Assembly (NCBI RefSeq): GCF_031127875.1
Contig: NZ_JARXIA010000005.1
Coordinates: 62,001-126,000 of the forward strand
Reading direction: 5' to 3'
Source of the DNA: Pelagicoccus sp. SDUM812005
GTDB taxonomy: Bacteria; Verrucomicrobiota; Verrucomicrobiia; Opitutales; Opitutaceae
Length of the DNA stretch: 64,000 nucleotides
Shown here piece after piece: positions 46,678 to 54,300 of the stretch (position 1 is its first letter; each line of letters begins with the position of its first letter). The translations under genes and the position numbers were made by a program. The notes under the pieces are model-generated. The model saw nothing but the letters and a program-made list of their open reading frames with translations. It was not told where the DNA came from and ran no database searches.

Positions 46678-48177
46678 TCAGACGCGACCTCCTAGCTGCA
46701 TGTTCTGGATCAACTCCAAAGCCACTTTTCTATCGTCAAACGGCACGACCGTTTCGCCGTACTCCTGAAAGGATTCATGTCCCTTCCCCGCAATAAGGAG
46801 GCAATCGCCCGCCTTCGAGGCCTGCAGGGCAAGCTCGATGGCCCGCCGCCGATCGCTTACGAAGTGAACTCGCGTGGGATCGACGAGCCCTTGCTTCATG
46901 TCGGCGAAAATGTCTTCGATCTTCTCGTTGCGCGGATTGTCGGAGGTCGCCCACGCTTCGTCGGAAAGCGAGTTCGCGACCTTGGTCATGACCGGTCGCT
47001 TGCCGCGATCTCGATTGCCGCCGCAGCCAAAAACGACCCTCAACTTCCCTTCGGTAACGCCTCGCAACATGCTCAAGGCATTCTCCAAGGCATCCTCCGT
47101 GTGGGCGTAGTCCACCAGCACCGTTGCAGCCTGGCCCGCATCCACTTTCTGCATACGGCCCGGGATCCCAGGAAACGAATCCAGATCCTTGATACAGTTT
47201 TCGATGTTCAAGCCCAAGCCGCTGCAAACCGACAAGGCCGCCAGCGTGTTGCTCACGTTGTAGTCGCCGACCAATGACGTCTTCACCTCGAAGCGGCCAT
47301 CGGGACAATCCAACAAGAAGCGCGTGCCTTCCGCGCTGAGCTCGATCTCGCTCGCTCGAAACGTAGCCTCCTTCGCCTCGCCAAAGCTGATTGCGGCGAC
47401 TCCGCTAGGAATCTCCCCGAGCAAACGCTGACCGAACTTATCGTCGGCATTGACTACCGCGACCTTCGGCAGCTTGCCGTTTTCGCCGTTGAACAAGCGC
47501 CGCTTGACCGCGTAATAGGACTCCATGTCCTGATGGTAGTCCAAGTGGTCCCGCGTCAGGTTCAGGAAGGCCGCCACCTCGAACTTCAAGCCGCTCACCC
47601 GGTACTGGTCGAGCCCGTGGGAGCTGACTTCCATCACAGCGCCCTTGCAGCCGAAGTCGCGAGCTTGGCTCAGCAAATCGCAAAGGTCCAATGACTCCGG
47701 AGTCGTGCGAAAGGACGGCACCGTGCGGCGCACCAAATCGTAGCCCACGGTGCCCAGGCAGGCATAGGCTTGCCCCAGGTTCGACAGGATCTGCTTCACC
47801 AGATAGGCGACCGTCGTCTTGCCGTTCGTCCCCGTGATTCCGGCGAGCTTCAGATCCTTGTCCGGCTTCTTGAAAAACGCTCGCGAGACCGCGGCCAATA
47901 CCAGCCGCGGATTCTCCGCCGTCACGTAAGCGACCTTGGCGCTCCTAAAGCGACGCGGCTGCGAGGAAACCACCGCAACCGCACCTCTGGAAATCGCCTC
48001 GTCGACGAAAGAATTCCCATCCGATCGCAGTCCCGGCAGCGCGAAAAAAAGCGAGCCGGGCGTGACGCGGCGGCTGTCGATAGCTAAGCGCTCGATTCGC
48101 GGATCTGGTTGCCCCTTAAGGGCTTTCGCAAAATCGTCCCCGAGCAACTTGCTTAACTTTTTGGCTTTGGTTTGCAT
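46678..48177 (-). CDS. murE: UDP-MurNAc-dipeptide--meso-diaminopimelate ligase
   Basis: A 499-residue Mur ligase adding the third peptide residue. It has IERLAIDSRRVTPGSLFFAL, P-loop GITGTNGKTTVAYLV, TTPESLDLCDLL, MEVSSHGLDQYR, FLNLTRDHLDYH and VDYAHTEDALENAL. The motif DNPRNEKIEDIF carries DNPR, which in this family selects meso-diaminopimelate over lysine. The ATG at 48177 gives the normal N-terminus (AKKLSKLLGDD); the longer frame to 48249 has no family similarity in its first 24 residues. It lies 78 bases after ftsI. Confidence 0.94.
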   Translation of the reverse strand: MQTKAKKLSKLLGDDFAKALKGQPDPRIERLAIDSRRVTPGSLFFALPGLRSDGNSFVDEAISRGAVAVVSSQPRRFRSAKVAYVTAENPRLVLAAVSRAFFKKPDKDLKLAGITGTNGKTTVAYLVKQILSNLGQAYACLGTVGYDLVRRTVPSFRTTPESLDLCDLLSQARDFGCKGAVMEVSSHGLDQYRVSGLKFEVAAFLNLTRDHLDYHQDMESYYAVKRRLFNGENGKLPKVAVVNADDKFGQRLLGEIPSGVAAISFGEAKEATFRASEIELSAEGTRFLLDCPDGRFEVKTSLVGDYNVSNTLAALSVCSGLGLNIENCIKDLDSFPGIPGRMQKVDAGQAATVLVDYAHTEDALENALSMLRGVTEGKLRVVFGCGGNRDRGKRPVMTKVANSLSDEAWATSDNPRNEKIEDIFADMKQGLVDPTRVHFVSDRRRAIELALQASKAGDCLLIAGKGHESFQEYGETVVPFDDRKVALELIQNMQLGGRV

Positions 48178-48255
48178 CGATTGATGTACTCGTTCCGTCC
48201 TTATGGACCCATCCGCAGAAAACCTGTTTCCCGGAAGCGTGACTAACATTGGAAA

Positions 48256-50058
48256 TCAATTGTCTCCCGCGCTTTGGTTGAGAGCTTCGTTCCGCGCATA
48301 AGCAGGAGCCTCGACTGCGGGGGCGATCGCGTAGTGCGGAATCAGCTTCTTGGCGATTTCCCTAAAAGAGGGAGCCGCCACGATGCCGCCGTAACCCAGC
48401 CCGCCCGTCGCCGGACGCCCGCCGTCGACGATGACCGTGATCACGACCTGCGGATTGTTGGCTGGGAAAAAGCCTGTGAAGGATCCTACGTGCTCGCGGG
48501 TCGAATAGCGGCCGTTCACGATCTTCTGGGTCGTACCCGTCTTGCCTGCCACCCGATAGCCTTCCACCATGGCGCGACGCGCCGTTCCCCGCTCGGAAGC
48601 CGCTTCTTCGAGCAAGGTCGCCACTGTGCGAGCCGTGCCGCGAGAGAATACCTTGCGCTTCGGCACTGGACCGAACTCCACCACCGTCTCGCCTTCGTAG
48701 TTCGTGATGCCCGCCACCACGCGAGGCGTCATCAGCACTCCGCCGTTCGCGAGGGTCGAAGTCGCCATGTGGATCTGAATCGGAGTCGCCGCAATCGAGT
48801 GCCCCATCGTCATGCGAGAAAGGGTGAGGCGATCCCACTTGTTCGGGGGATTGAGAATCCCGCGAGACTCTACGCCAAGGTCGAGACCGCTGTATTCGCC
48901 AAAGCCATACCGCTCCACCCATTCGTAGAAATTCTGACCTCCCAGCTTGAAGCCGAGATGGGCCGCGCCTCGGTTCGAGGATTTCGAAATTACTTCGCCC
49001 ACCGATAGGATCCCCATCGCATGGTCGTCCTTGGGAAGCTTCACCCGGTAGCCATCCGGCATAACCGCAATCGGCTGAGCGCAGTCGATCTGCGTATCCA
49101 CATTTACCACACGCTCTTCCAACGCAGCCGTCGCTGCCACGATTTTAAAGGTCGAACCGGGTTCCAAAATATCGGTCAAAGCCCGATTCTTGCGCGATTC
49201 GTCGTCGGATTTCGAATACTCGTTCGGGTTGAAGCTCGGATAGTTTGCGAGCCCAAGAATCTCGCCTGTATACGGGTCGGAGACAATGATCGTCGCCGCC
49301 TTGGGTTTAAAGTTATCCACCACTTGATGCAGTTCCTTCTGCACCACGTCCTGCACGTAGGAATCGATGGTGAGAACCACATTGAGCCCATCCGTAGAGG
49401 TGACCTGGCGACGGCGAAACTGCGCCATCTCGCGTCGGCCGGCCCCGATCTCGGTTTCCGTCCATCCCTCTTCTCCACTCAAGTAGTAATCAAATTCGCG
49501 CTCCACTCCCATGGCGGCCTGGCCGTCCTTGCGCACGAAGCCGATGACGTGGGCCGCCAAGTCTCCTTGCGGATACTCGCGCTCGTAGCTCTTCGTGCTG
49601 GTGACGCAACGGATCCCCAATTCCTTCAAGGCCTCGAAGGAGCGCGGCTCCACGCGGCGCTTCAACAGCTTCCAACGCGGGCTAAGCGTCTTGACGTCGG
49701 AAGGAAGGCGACCGTTAGAAACGCCAAAAGCCTCTCGTACATGAGAGACTGGAAGATCCAAGTTCTTGGCGATTTCCGGGATTCGAGCGAGATCGGCGCT
49801 CTTGATCTCGTGCCGGTCGACGCCGACTTCCAAAAAGATATGACTGGTTGCCAGGATTTCGCCGTTTACGTCGTAGATATCTCCACGACGCGGCATCTCG
49901 CGCAGCACCCGGAAGCGACTACTCTCCAGCTCGTCTACAAACTCCGTGCTCTTGAAGGCGTGCAATTCAACCAAACGGAAGCCGATCGCTCCGTAGCCAC
50001 AGAGAAAGAAGAGAGCGAGTATCCAAAATCTGAATTTAGTTCCGGGGCGGCTTGCCAT
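48256..50058 (-). CDS. ftsI: Septal peptidoglycan transpeptidase FtsI (PBP3)
   Basis: A 600-residue class B penicillin-binding protein. One membrane helix (FWILALFFLCGYGAIGF, about 11-27) is followed by the dimerisation domain (MPRRGDIYDVNGEILA) and the transpeptidase domain. The active site is complete: Ser302-x-x-Lys305 in EPGSTFK, Ser360-Ser361-Asn362 in SKSSNRG and Lys506-Thr-Gly in KTGTT. There is no PASTA domain. It lies six bases after the ftsL-like gene. It should cross-link septal wall made by FtsW. Confidence 0.95.
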   Translation of the reverse strand: MASRPGTKFRFWILALFFLCGYGAIGFRLVELHAFKSTEFVDELESSRFRVLREMPRRGDIYDVNGEILATSHIFLEVGVDRHEIKSADLARIPEIAKNLDLPVSHVREAFGVSNGRLPSDVKTLSPRWKLLKRRVEPRSFEALKELGIRCVTSTKSYEREYPQGDLAAHVIGFVRKDGQAAMGVEREFDYYLSGEEGWTETEIGAGRREMAQFRRRQVTSTDGLNVVLTIDSYVQDVVQKELHQVVDNFKPKAATIIVSDPYTGEILGLANYPSFNPNEYSKSDDESRKNRALTDILEPGSTFKIVAATAALEERVVNVDTQIDCAQPIAVMPDGYRVKLPKDDHAMGILSVGEVISKSSNRGAAHLGFKLGGQNFYEWVERYGFGEYSGLDLGVESRGILNPPNKWDRLTLSRMTMGHSIAATPIQIHMATSTLANGGVLMTPRVVAGITNYEGETVVEFGPVPKRKVFSRGTARTVATLLEEAASERGTARRAMVEGYRVAGKTGTTQKIVNGRYSTREHVGSFTGFFPANNPQVVITVIVDGGRPATGGLGYGGIVAAPSFREIAKKLIPHYAIAPAVEAPAYARNEALNQSAGDN

Positions 50059-50064
50059 CAGTCG

Positions 50065-50442
50065 TTAGAAGCTCGCTGCCGTCAGCATCGTTCCCGATTG
50101 CTTTTCGTAGAGACGCTTCGTGGGGTCTTCCAAAACATGTACGATCTGGCGCTCGGTCGGCAGACGCAGTCCCAGTCCGTACTCCTGGTTCAGGGCCTTG
50201 AGTTGGTCGCGCGTAGTCTGGCGGGCGATCACGGCGCCCAGCTCCGCGATGTGGCGCTTCTGCTCGGAAATGTCCGCGTACAGGGCTTTGTTTTCGTTGG
50301 CGAGAACAGCGGCCTCGTGGCGCAGGTAAACCGTGCCCAAACCAAACATGCCGACGAATAGCGTAAACGCGAAGGTCAGCCAAATGATGCGGTTTAGGAT
50401 AGAAGGTGTACGGGAAGTTTTCTGAGTGTTGCGTGTGCTCAT
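50065..50442 (-). CDS. ftsL: FtsL-like divisome membrane protein
   Basis: A 125-residue bitopic protein in the standard ftsL position. The basic start (STRNTQKTSRTPSILNR) is followed by one membrane helix (IIWLTFAFTLFVGMFGLGTV, about 19-38) and a coiled coil (HEAAVLANENKALYADISEQ and onwards), the architecture of FtsL/FtsB. Sequence identity is too weak to name it from motifs alone; topology, length and location between rsmH and ftsI support the call. The start overlaps the small ORF upstream (ATGA). Confidence 0.75.
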   Translation of the reverse strand: MSTRNTQKTSRTPSILNRIIWLTFAFTLFVGMFGLGTVYLRHEAAVLANENKALYADISEQKRHIAELGAVIARQTTRDQLKALNQEYGLGLRLPTERQIVHVLEDPTKRLYEKQSGTMLTAASF

Positions 50443-50675
50443 GATGCTTCAAGCGCCAGCTCCCTACCTCGGGCAGGGATCTTGTAGACGCGTTCGAATG
50501 GTTTAAAAGAGATGGTTGGCGATGCGGTACCGATCGCTGCCTCCTGGCGGCAATCGAAAGAGCCAGCTCCGATGGAGCTGCCTAGGCTTAGGGTGACAAT
50601 CTGTCGGTTCAGCACCGACTTAAGCGTGGTTGAATTTCTCATTATCCTGCGACTCTCGAGCGTTAGTGTATTCAT
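50439..50675 (-). CDS. Small hypothetical protein between rsmH and ftsL
   Basis: A 78-residue reading frame, basic at its start (ESRRIMRNSTTLKSVLNRQ) and with no membrane helix or known motif. It starts 7 bases after the rsmH stop and its own stop overlaps the ftsL-like ATG, so it fills the gap exactly, which supports expression. A second in-frame ATG (codon 12) has an AGGA four bases before it. I do not recognise the protein. Confidence 0.55.
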   Translation of the reverse strand: MNTLTLESRRIMRNSTTLKSVLNRQIVTLSLGSSIGAGSFDCRQEAAIGTASPTISFKPFERVYKIPARGRELALEAS

Positions 50676-50682
50676 TTTCGTG

Positions 50683-51600
50683 TTACTTTATTCTTCTCAA
50701 AACGCGGAGCTTCGCTGAGCGACTCCGCGGGTTTTCGGCGACTTCCTTGTCGCTGGCGGTTATCGGGCGCTTGCCGAGCAGCTCGCAGAGCGTCTCGCGC
50801 ATGTCCTGGGGCCGATTGTCGCGCGAGCCTTCCGGCCTTCCCGCCCAGCGTCGGAAGAGGACTTTCGCTACGCGGTCTTCCAAGGAATGGAAGCTGATCG
50901 CGCAGAGGATTCCCCCGATCTTTAGCTGGTTGAAGGCAGCGGGCAGTCCGCGCTCGATCACGCCAATCTCGTCGTTGATGGCAATCCGGATACCTTGGAA
51001 AACCTTGGTGGCCGGATGCAGCTTGGAAGAAAAACGAACCCTCGCTGGAGTGCAGGATAGGATAAGGTCAGCGAGCTGTGTGGTGGTGCTCAGTTCGTTC
51101 TTCTCACGGGCCGCGATGATCGCATCGACGATTTTGCGCCAGTTCTTTTCTTCCGCGTATCCACGAATCGCTTGTATCAACTCCGCCCGGTCGGCTGTGG
51201 CGAGCCATTGGGCAGCGGATACGCCCGCTTCGGGATTCATCCTCATATCGAGAGGGGCCTCTCCACGGAAAGAGAAACCTCGATCGACCTCGTCCAACTG
51301 AAAGGAGCTAACTCCAAAGTCGAAGAGGATCCCGTCAAAGGGCCCCTCCTCGAGCTGGTCGAGGGTTTCGAAATTCATGCGGTGAAAGCGGAAGCGGTCA
51401 CCGTAGCGTTCCTTGATCTCTGCAGCGCGGGCCACCGCCTGCGGATCCTGGTCCAGTCCTACGACAGTGCAGTCGGCGGCATTGAGCACGAGCTCGGTAT
51501 GCCCTCCCCCGCCGAAGGTGCAGTCCAGGTACACGCCGCCGTCGCGTGGAGCGAGGTGCTCCAGCGTCTCCGCTGCAAGTACTGGTACATGTCCTTCCAT
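50683..51600 (-). CDS. rsmH: 16S rRNA (cytosine1402-N4)-methyltransferase
   Basis: A 305-residue SAM-dependent methyltransferase (RsmH/MraW) modifying C1402 in the ribosomal decoding site. Motifs are VYLDCTFGGGGHTELVLNA for SAM binding, GILFDFGVSSFQLDE, FSFRGEAPLDMRMNP and AISFHSLEDRVAKVLFRR. The ATG at 51600 (MEGHVPVLAAETL) matches the family N-terminus; a GTG at 51642 would add 14 residues and overlap the small ORF upstream. It stands second to mraZ in the cluster, as in most bacteria. Confidence 0.94.
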   Translation of the reverse strand: MEGHVPVLAAETLEHLAPRDGGVYLDCTFGGGGHTELVLNAADCTVVGLDQDPQAVARAAEIKERYGDRFRFHRMNFETLDQLEEGPFDGILFDFGVSSFQLDEVDRGFSFRGEAPLDMRMNPEAGVSAAQWLATADRAELIQAIRGYAEEKNWRKIVDAIIAAREKNELSTTTQLADLILSCTPARVRFSSKLHPATKVFQGIRIAINDEIGVIERGLPAAFNQLKIGGILCAISFHSLEDRVAKVLFRRWAGRPEGSRDNRPQDMRETLCELLGKRPITASDKEVAENPRSRSAKLRVLRRIK

Positions 51601-51622
51601 ATCAGGGGCGATGCCTACTAGA

Positions 51623-51832
51623 CTATCGATTGCCGAAATCACTGTTTAGGTTGCGAGCCGCCGGGCGCGGCAGCTTGTATTCAAAATCCCAAGTCGAGCA
51701 GTGGCGGATCTTGGCGCGGCCAAAGGTGCCGCCCACGCCGAGATAGCGCCCCGCTCCGGGAGCGAGCTTCTTGCGCGGGGCAAGCCCCACTGCTTCCATT
51801 ATATTAGAGAGTATAGATTGGCGGTCGTTCAT
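51623..51832 (-). CDS. Small hypothetical protein between mraZ and rsmH
   Basis: A 69-residue frame, basic and glycine-rich in the middle (APRKKLAPGAGRYLGVGGTF) and ending HCSTWDFEYKLPRPA. It has a plausible GGGAG ribosome site nine bases before its ATG and fills the gap between mraZ and rsmH. No known domain or membrane helix is visible. The tidy fit in the operon supports a real gene, but I do not recognise it. Confidence 0.55.
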   Translation of the reverse strand: MNDRQSILSNIMEAVGLAPRKKLAPGAGRYLGVGGTFGRAKIRHCSTWDFEYKLPRPAARNLNSDFGNR

Positions 51833-51850
51833 GCGTTTGCGTCTCCCTTC

Positions 51851-52306
51851 TTAAATTCCAGCGAGCTTCATGATCTTGCCCATGTCGTCGTTGTTGGCCT
51901 TCGGGTCGACCGACTGCCAACGCTCCGGCGACCAAATGCGGAAGTCGGTCAAACGACCGACCACCATCGCTTCTTTGGTGATGCCTGCGTGCTCGAGCAA
52001 ATCCTCGGTCAGGTTCACGCGCCCTTGCTTGTCGCAGCCAAAGGAATGGGCCTGCGAGAAGAGCTTGTCTTGCAAAGTCGCCATCTCCTCGTCGCTCAAG
52101 CTCTGCGACTCGATGAGCTCCATCAGTTTCTCAACACGCGACGGAGGCAGGACGTGAATAGAGCCAGTGCCTGGGTCTGGGAAGGCCAAGTAGACGTCCT
52201 CCGTGTCCCCGTCAAAGCGCCACTTCGAAGGAATCGTGAGACGATTCTTCGAATCAAGGTTTCGTTGGTGTTTGCCAACGAAAATTGGTCTGCCCAAGGC
52301 GCTCAT
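51851..52306 (-). CDS. mraZ: Transcriptional regulator MraZ
   Basis: A 151-residue AbrB-like DNA-binding protein that controls the division cluster. It has the two DxxxR repeats of the family, DSKNRLTIPSKWR and DKQGRVNLTEDLL, each in one of its two swapped-hairpin halves. The ATG at 52306 (MSALGRPIFVGKH) is right for the family; the longer frame to 52366 would translate through the MraZ binding repeats. It is first in the dcw operon, and three TGGGG boxes lie 35-59 bases upstream of its start, so self-regulation is expected. Confidence 0.94.
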   Translation of the reverse strand: MSALGRPIFVGKHQRNLDSKNRLTIPSKWRFDGDTEDVYLAFPDPGTGSIHVLPPSRVEKLMELIESQSLSDEEMATLQDKLFSQAHSFGCDKQGRVNLTEDLLEHAGITKEAMVVGRLTDFRIWSPERWQSVDPKANNDDMGKIMKLAGI

Positions 52307-52340
52307 TAAAATCTGTTTCCGGAAGATCTGTGAAAAACTT

Positions 52341-52365
52341 CCCCAAACCTCCCCACTTTCCCCCA
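52341..52365 (-). promoter_or_regulatory. Triple MraZ-binding box
   Basis: On the minus strand TGGGG occurs three times at exactly 10-base spacing (plus-strand CCCCA at 52341, 52351 and 52361). TGGGN direct repeats with 5-base spacers are the known MraZ operator in E. coli and other bacteria. The site is directly upstream of mraZ. Confidence 0.88.
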
Positions 52366-52402
52366 CTTTTCAATTAAATTCCTCCACAACGGCCCTTTTT
52401 TA

Positions 52403-52589
52403 CTATCCACATGTTATTCACAAGTCATTCCTTGACATAGGATTTACATTTCGGGCCGTTTAGCCCCTGCCTAGAGGGAAAAGCCTCTCCGCGCCGCCTT
52501 CCCCACTTCTCCCCACCCAAGGTTATCAACCGCCCAAAACCGGCCGTTTTCGGCGGGTTTCGCGGGCGCCTTCCCGCCCTTGTGAATAA
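52403..52589. promoter_or_regulatory. DnaA-box-like sites in the mraZ/DUF971 divergent region
   Basis: TTATTCACA at 52414-52422 and its complement TGTGAATAA at 52581-52589 both match the DnaA consensus TTWTNCACA, and CTATCCACA at 52403-52411 differs at one base. The gap between the divergent mraZ and DUF971 genes (52307-52682) has no convincing gene; a minus-strand frame across it overlaps the DUF971 gene and is rejected. No AT-rich unwinding region typical of an origin was noticed. Confidence 0.45.
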
Positions 52590-52630
52590 CTCGCGAACAA
52601 GTCGAATAACTTGCCCCTGGAGGCCCCCTC

Positions 52631-52661
52631 TTGACTTGCGAGCCGAAGCCTTCCCTCCTAT
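52631..52661 (+). promoter_or_regulatory. Possible promoter of the DUF971 gene
   Basis: TTGACT at 52631-52636 and TCCTAT at 52656-52661 are separated by 19 bases, giving a weak sigma-70-type pair 22 bases before the ATG at 52683. Confidence 0.35.
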
Positions 52662-52682
52662 CCCATTTTCCTCCACCGCACC

Positions 52683-52979
52683 ATGACGCCACCGAAAAAC
52701 ATCCAGCTCATCGGCAACGAGCTCGCCCTCCTCTGGGAGGACGGCACCGAATCCTACATCAAGGCTCCCGCCTTGCGGGCAGCCTCTCCCAGCGCCGAGA
52801 CCGCCGGCGAACGCGACATCCTCGGGGTCCTGCACGGCGGCGAGCGCGGCAAGGACTACTCCCAAGTCCAGATCGAGAGCTGGCAGTTCGTGGGCAACTA
52901 CGCCATCCGCTTCAAGTTCTCCGACGGACACGCCACCGGCCTCTACAGCTACGAGCTGCTCAAAAGCCTAGGCCAGTAG
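52683..52979 (+). CDS. DUF971 (GBBH-like N-terminal domain) protein
   Basis: A 98-residue single-domain protein. NIQLIGNELALLWEDGTES, YSQVQIESWQFVGNYAIRF and the final FSDGHATGLYSYELLKSLG are the DUF971 hallmarks, equivalent to the N-terminal domain of gamma-butyrobetaine hydroxylase. Stand-alone bacterial members are small; some have been linked to iron-sulfur protein maturation. No zinc-binding cysteine pair is visible in this copy. It is followed 16 bases later by the HAD hydrolase gene, so the two probably form an operon. Confidence 0.88.
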   Translation: MTPPKNIQLIGNELALLWEDGTESYIKAPALRAASPSAETAGERDILGVLHGGERGKDYSQVQIESWQFVGNYAIRFKFSDGHATGLYSYELLKSLGQ

Positions 52980-52995
52980 CGCCAGCCGCCCTCCC

Positions 52996-53694
52996 ATGCC
53001 TCTTTCCCAGGTCAAAGCCGTCACCTTCGACGCGGCCCACACCCTCTACCACCCGCATCCCTCGGTGGGGGCCATCTACCGCGAAGTCATGCAACGGCAC
53101 GGCCTGGACTATCCGGCCGACGCCCTCGAGCAGGGATTCCGGCAAGCTTTCCGCTGCGTCGCCAAAGACGCCACCATCCTCGACGGCGAAAAACGGGAGT
53201 GGAGCTACTGGCGCTCCATCGTCGCCACCTCGATCTCCCACCTTTCCCCACCGCCCGCCGACTTCGACCGCCTCTTCGAGGACCTTTGGAACGAGTTCGC
53301 CCACGGACACCGCTGGCGGCCCGAACCCAGCGCCCTGCAAACCCTGAGCTCCCTACGCGACCGCGGCTACCGAACCGCCTTGCTTACGAACTGGGACCAA
53401 CGCGTCCGCCAAGTCGTCGCCGAAACCGGATTCGCCCCTCACCTCGACCACCTCTTCGTCTCCAGCGAAATCGGCCACGAAAAACCCGACCGCGAAATCT
53501 TCGCCCACTGCCAAGCCGCCCTGCAGCTCGCCCCCGAGCAAATCCTCCACATCGGCGACTCGCTCCAGCACGACATCGCCGGAGCCCAAGCCGCCGGCTG
53601 GCATGCCATCCGCATCTCCGCCGAGGTCGCGCAGCCCAACGCTCCCTGCCGCAGCATCCAGAAGCTCAGCGAGCTGCTGGACATCCTAGAGTAA
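52996..53694 (+). CDS. HAD-superfamily hydrolase (subfamily IA) with altered motif I
   Basis: A 232-residue haloacid-dehalogenase-like protein with a helical cap (about residues 20-95). Motif I reads VTFDAAHTLY, motif II ALLTNWD, motif III about EIGHEKPDREIF and motif IV HIGDSLQHDIAGA. The nucleophile Asp is present, but the usual second Asp (DxDxT), the general acid in phosphatases, is Ala (DAAHT). Similar DxA/DxT forms occur in HDHD3-like members, so it may be a slow phosphatase or have a different activity. The substrate cannot be read from the sequence. Confidence 0.87.
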   Translation: MPLSQVKAVTFDAAHTLYHPHPSVGAIYREVMQRHGLDYPADALEQGFRQAFRCVAKDATILDGEKREWSYWRSIVATSISHLSPPPADFDRLFEDLWNEFAHGHRWRPEPSALQTLSSLRDRGYRTALLTNWDQRVRQVVAETGFAPHLDHLFVSSEIGHEKPDREIFAHCQAALQLAPEQILHIGDSLQHDIAGAQAAGWHAIRISAEVAQPNAPCRSIQKLSELLDILE

Positions 53695-53711
53695 GCGCCG
53701 CCCAGCCCCTG

Positions 53712-53736
53712 AGCCGCCGCGGCTTCCCGCGTTTTT
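53712..53736 (+). terminator. Weak hairpin with T run after the HAD gene
   Basis: AGCCG-CCG-CGGCT forms a short stem, followed after seven bases by TTTTT (53732-53736). The gap between stem and T run makes it a doubtful terminator. Confidence 0.35.
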
Positions 53737-53781
53737 CCAACCTTTACAAACCGCCCCTACTCGCCTTACCTCCCAGCCGTT

Positions 53782-54219
53782 ATGTCACACACATGCATCC
53801 ATGAACGCACCTCGAAGGAGGAGATTGAAGAAGGCAAGAAGCTGCAGCCCAAGTTCGACAGCAACGGCCTCATCCCCTGCATCACCACCGAGGTCCATTC
53901 CAACGAGGTGATCATGTTCGCCTGGATGAACGAGGAAGCCCTCAAGCATACCATCGAAACCGGCAAGGCAACCTACTTCAGCCGCTCCCGCGGAAAGCTC
54001 TGGGTAAAGGGAGAGTCCTCCGGACAAATCCAATGGGTCAAGGAACTCCGCACCGACTGCGACCAGGACGTCATCCTCATCAAGGCTGACATCGGCGAAA
54101 ACGGGGCCGCTTGCCACACGGGCTACAAATCCTGCTTCTACCGCAAGCTGGAGGGCGAAGAACTCGTTTACGACGGCGGAGAACGCGTCTTCGATCCAGC
54201 CGAGGTATACAAAAAATAA
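53782..54219 (+). CDS. hisI: Phosphoribosyl-AMP cyclohydrolase
   Basis: A 145-residue enzyme that opens the purine ring of phosphoribosyl-AMP, the third step of histidine synthesis. It has FAWMNEEALKHTIETGKATY, FSRSRGKLWVKGESSG and the metal-binding block RTDCDQDVILIKAD followed by ACHTGYKSCFYR, with the conserved cysteines. The HisE pyrophosphohydrolase domain is absent, so HisE must be encoded elsewhere. No other his gene is in the window. A strong terminator follows 12 bases after the stop. Confidence 0.95.
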   Translation: MSHTCIHERTSKEEIEEGKKLQPKFDSNGLIPCITTEVHSNEVIMFAWMNEEALKHTIETGKATYFSRSRGKLWVKGESSGQIQWVKELRTDCDQDVILIKADIGENGAACHTGYKSCFYRKLEGEELVYDGGERVFDPAEVYKK

Positions 54220-54230
54220 CGACTTTACCA

Positions 54231-54266
54231 AGAGGGAGAGGCTTAATTGCCTCCCCTCTTTTTTTG
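54231..54266 (+). terminator. Rho-independent terminator of hisI
   Basis: AGAGGGAGAGGC and GCCTCCCCTCT form a GC-rich stem (with a slight bulge) around TTAATT, followed by a run of T to 54265. A textbook terminator. Confidence 0.88.
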
Positions 54267-54300
54267 TACCAACTCCTCCTCCACCCACCTTTCCCCCTCT

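Noticed and set aside
52307-52682. Chromosome origin of replication
   Set aside because: There are DnaA-like boxes but no AT-rich unwinding element and no dnaA, dnaN or gidA; too few boxes to claim oriC.
52425-52931. 168-codon minus-strand frame over the mraZ-DUF971 gap
   Set aside because: It overlaps the DUF971 gene by about 250 bases and has no recognisable sequence.
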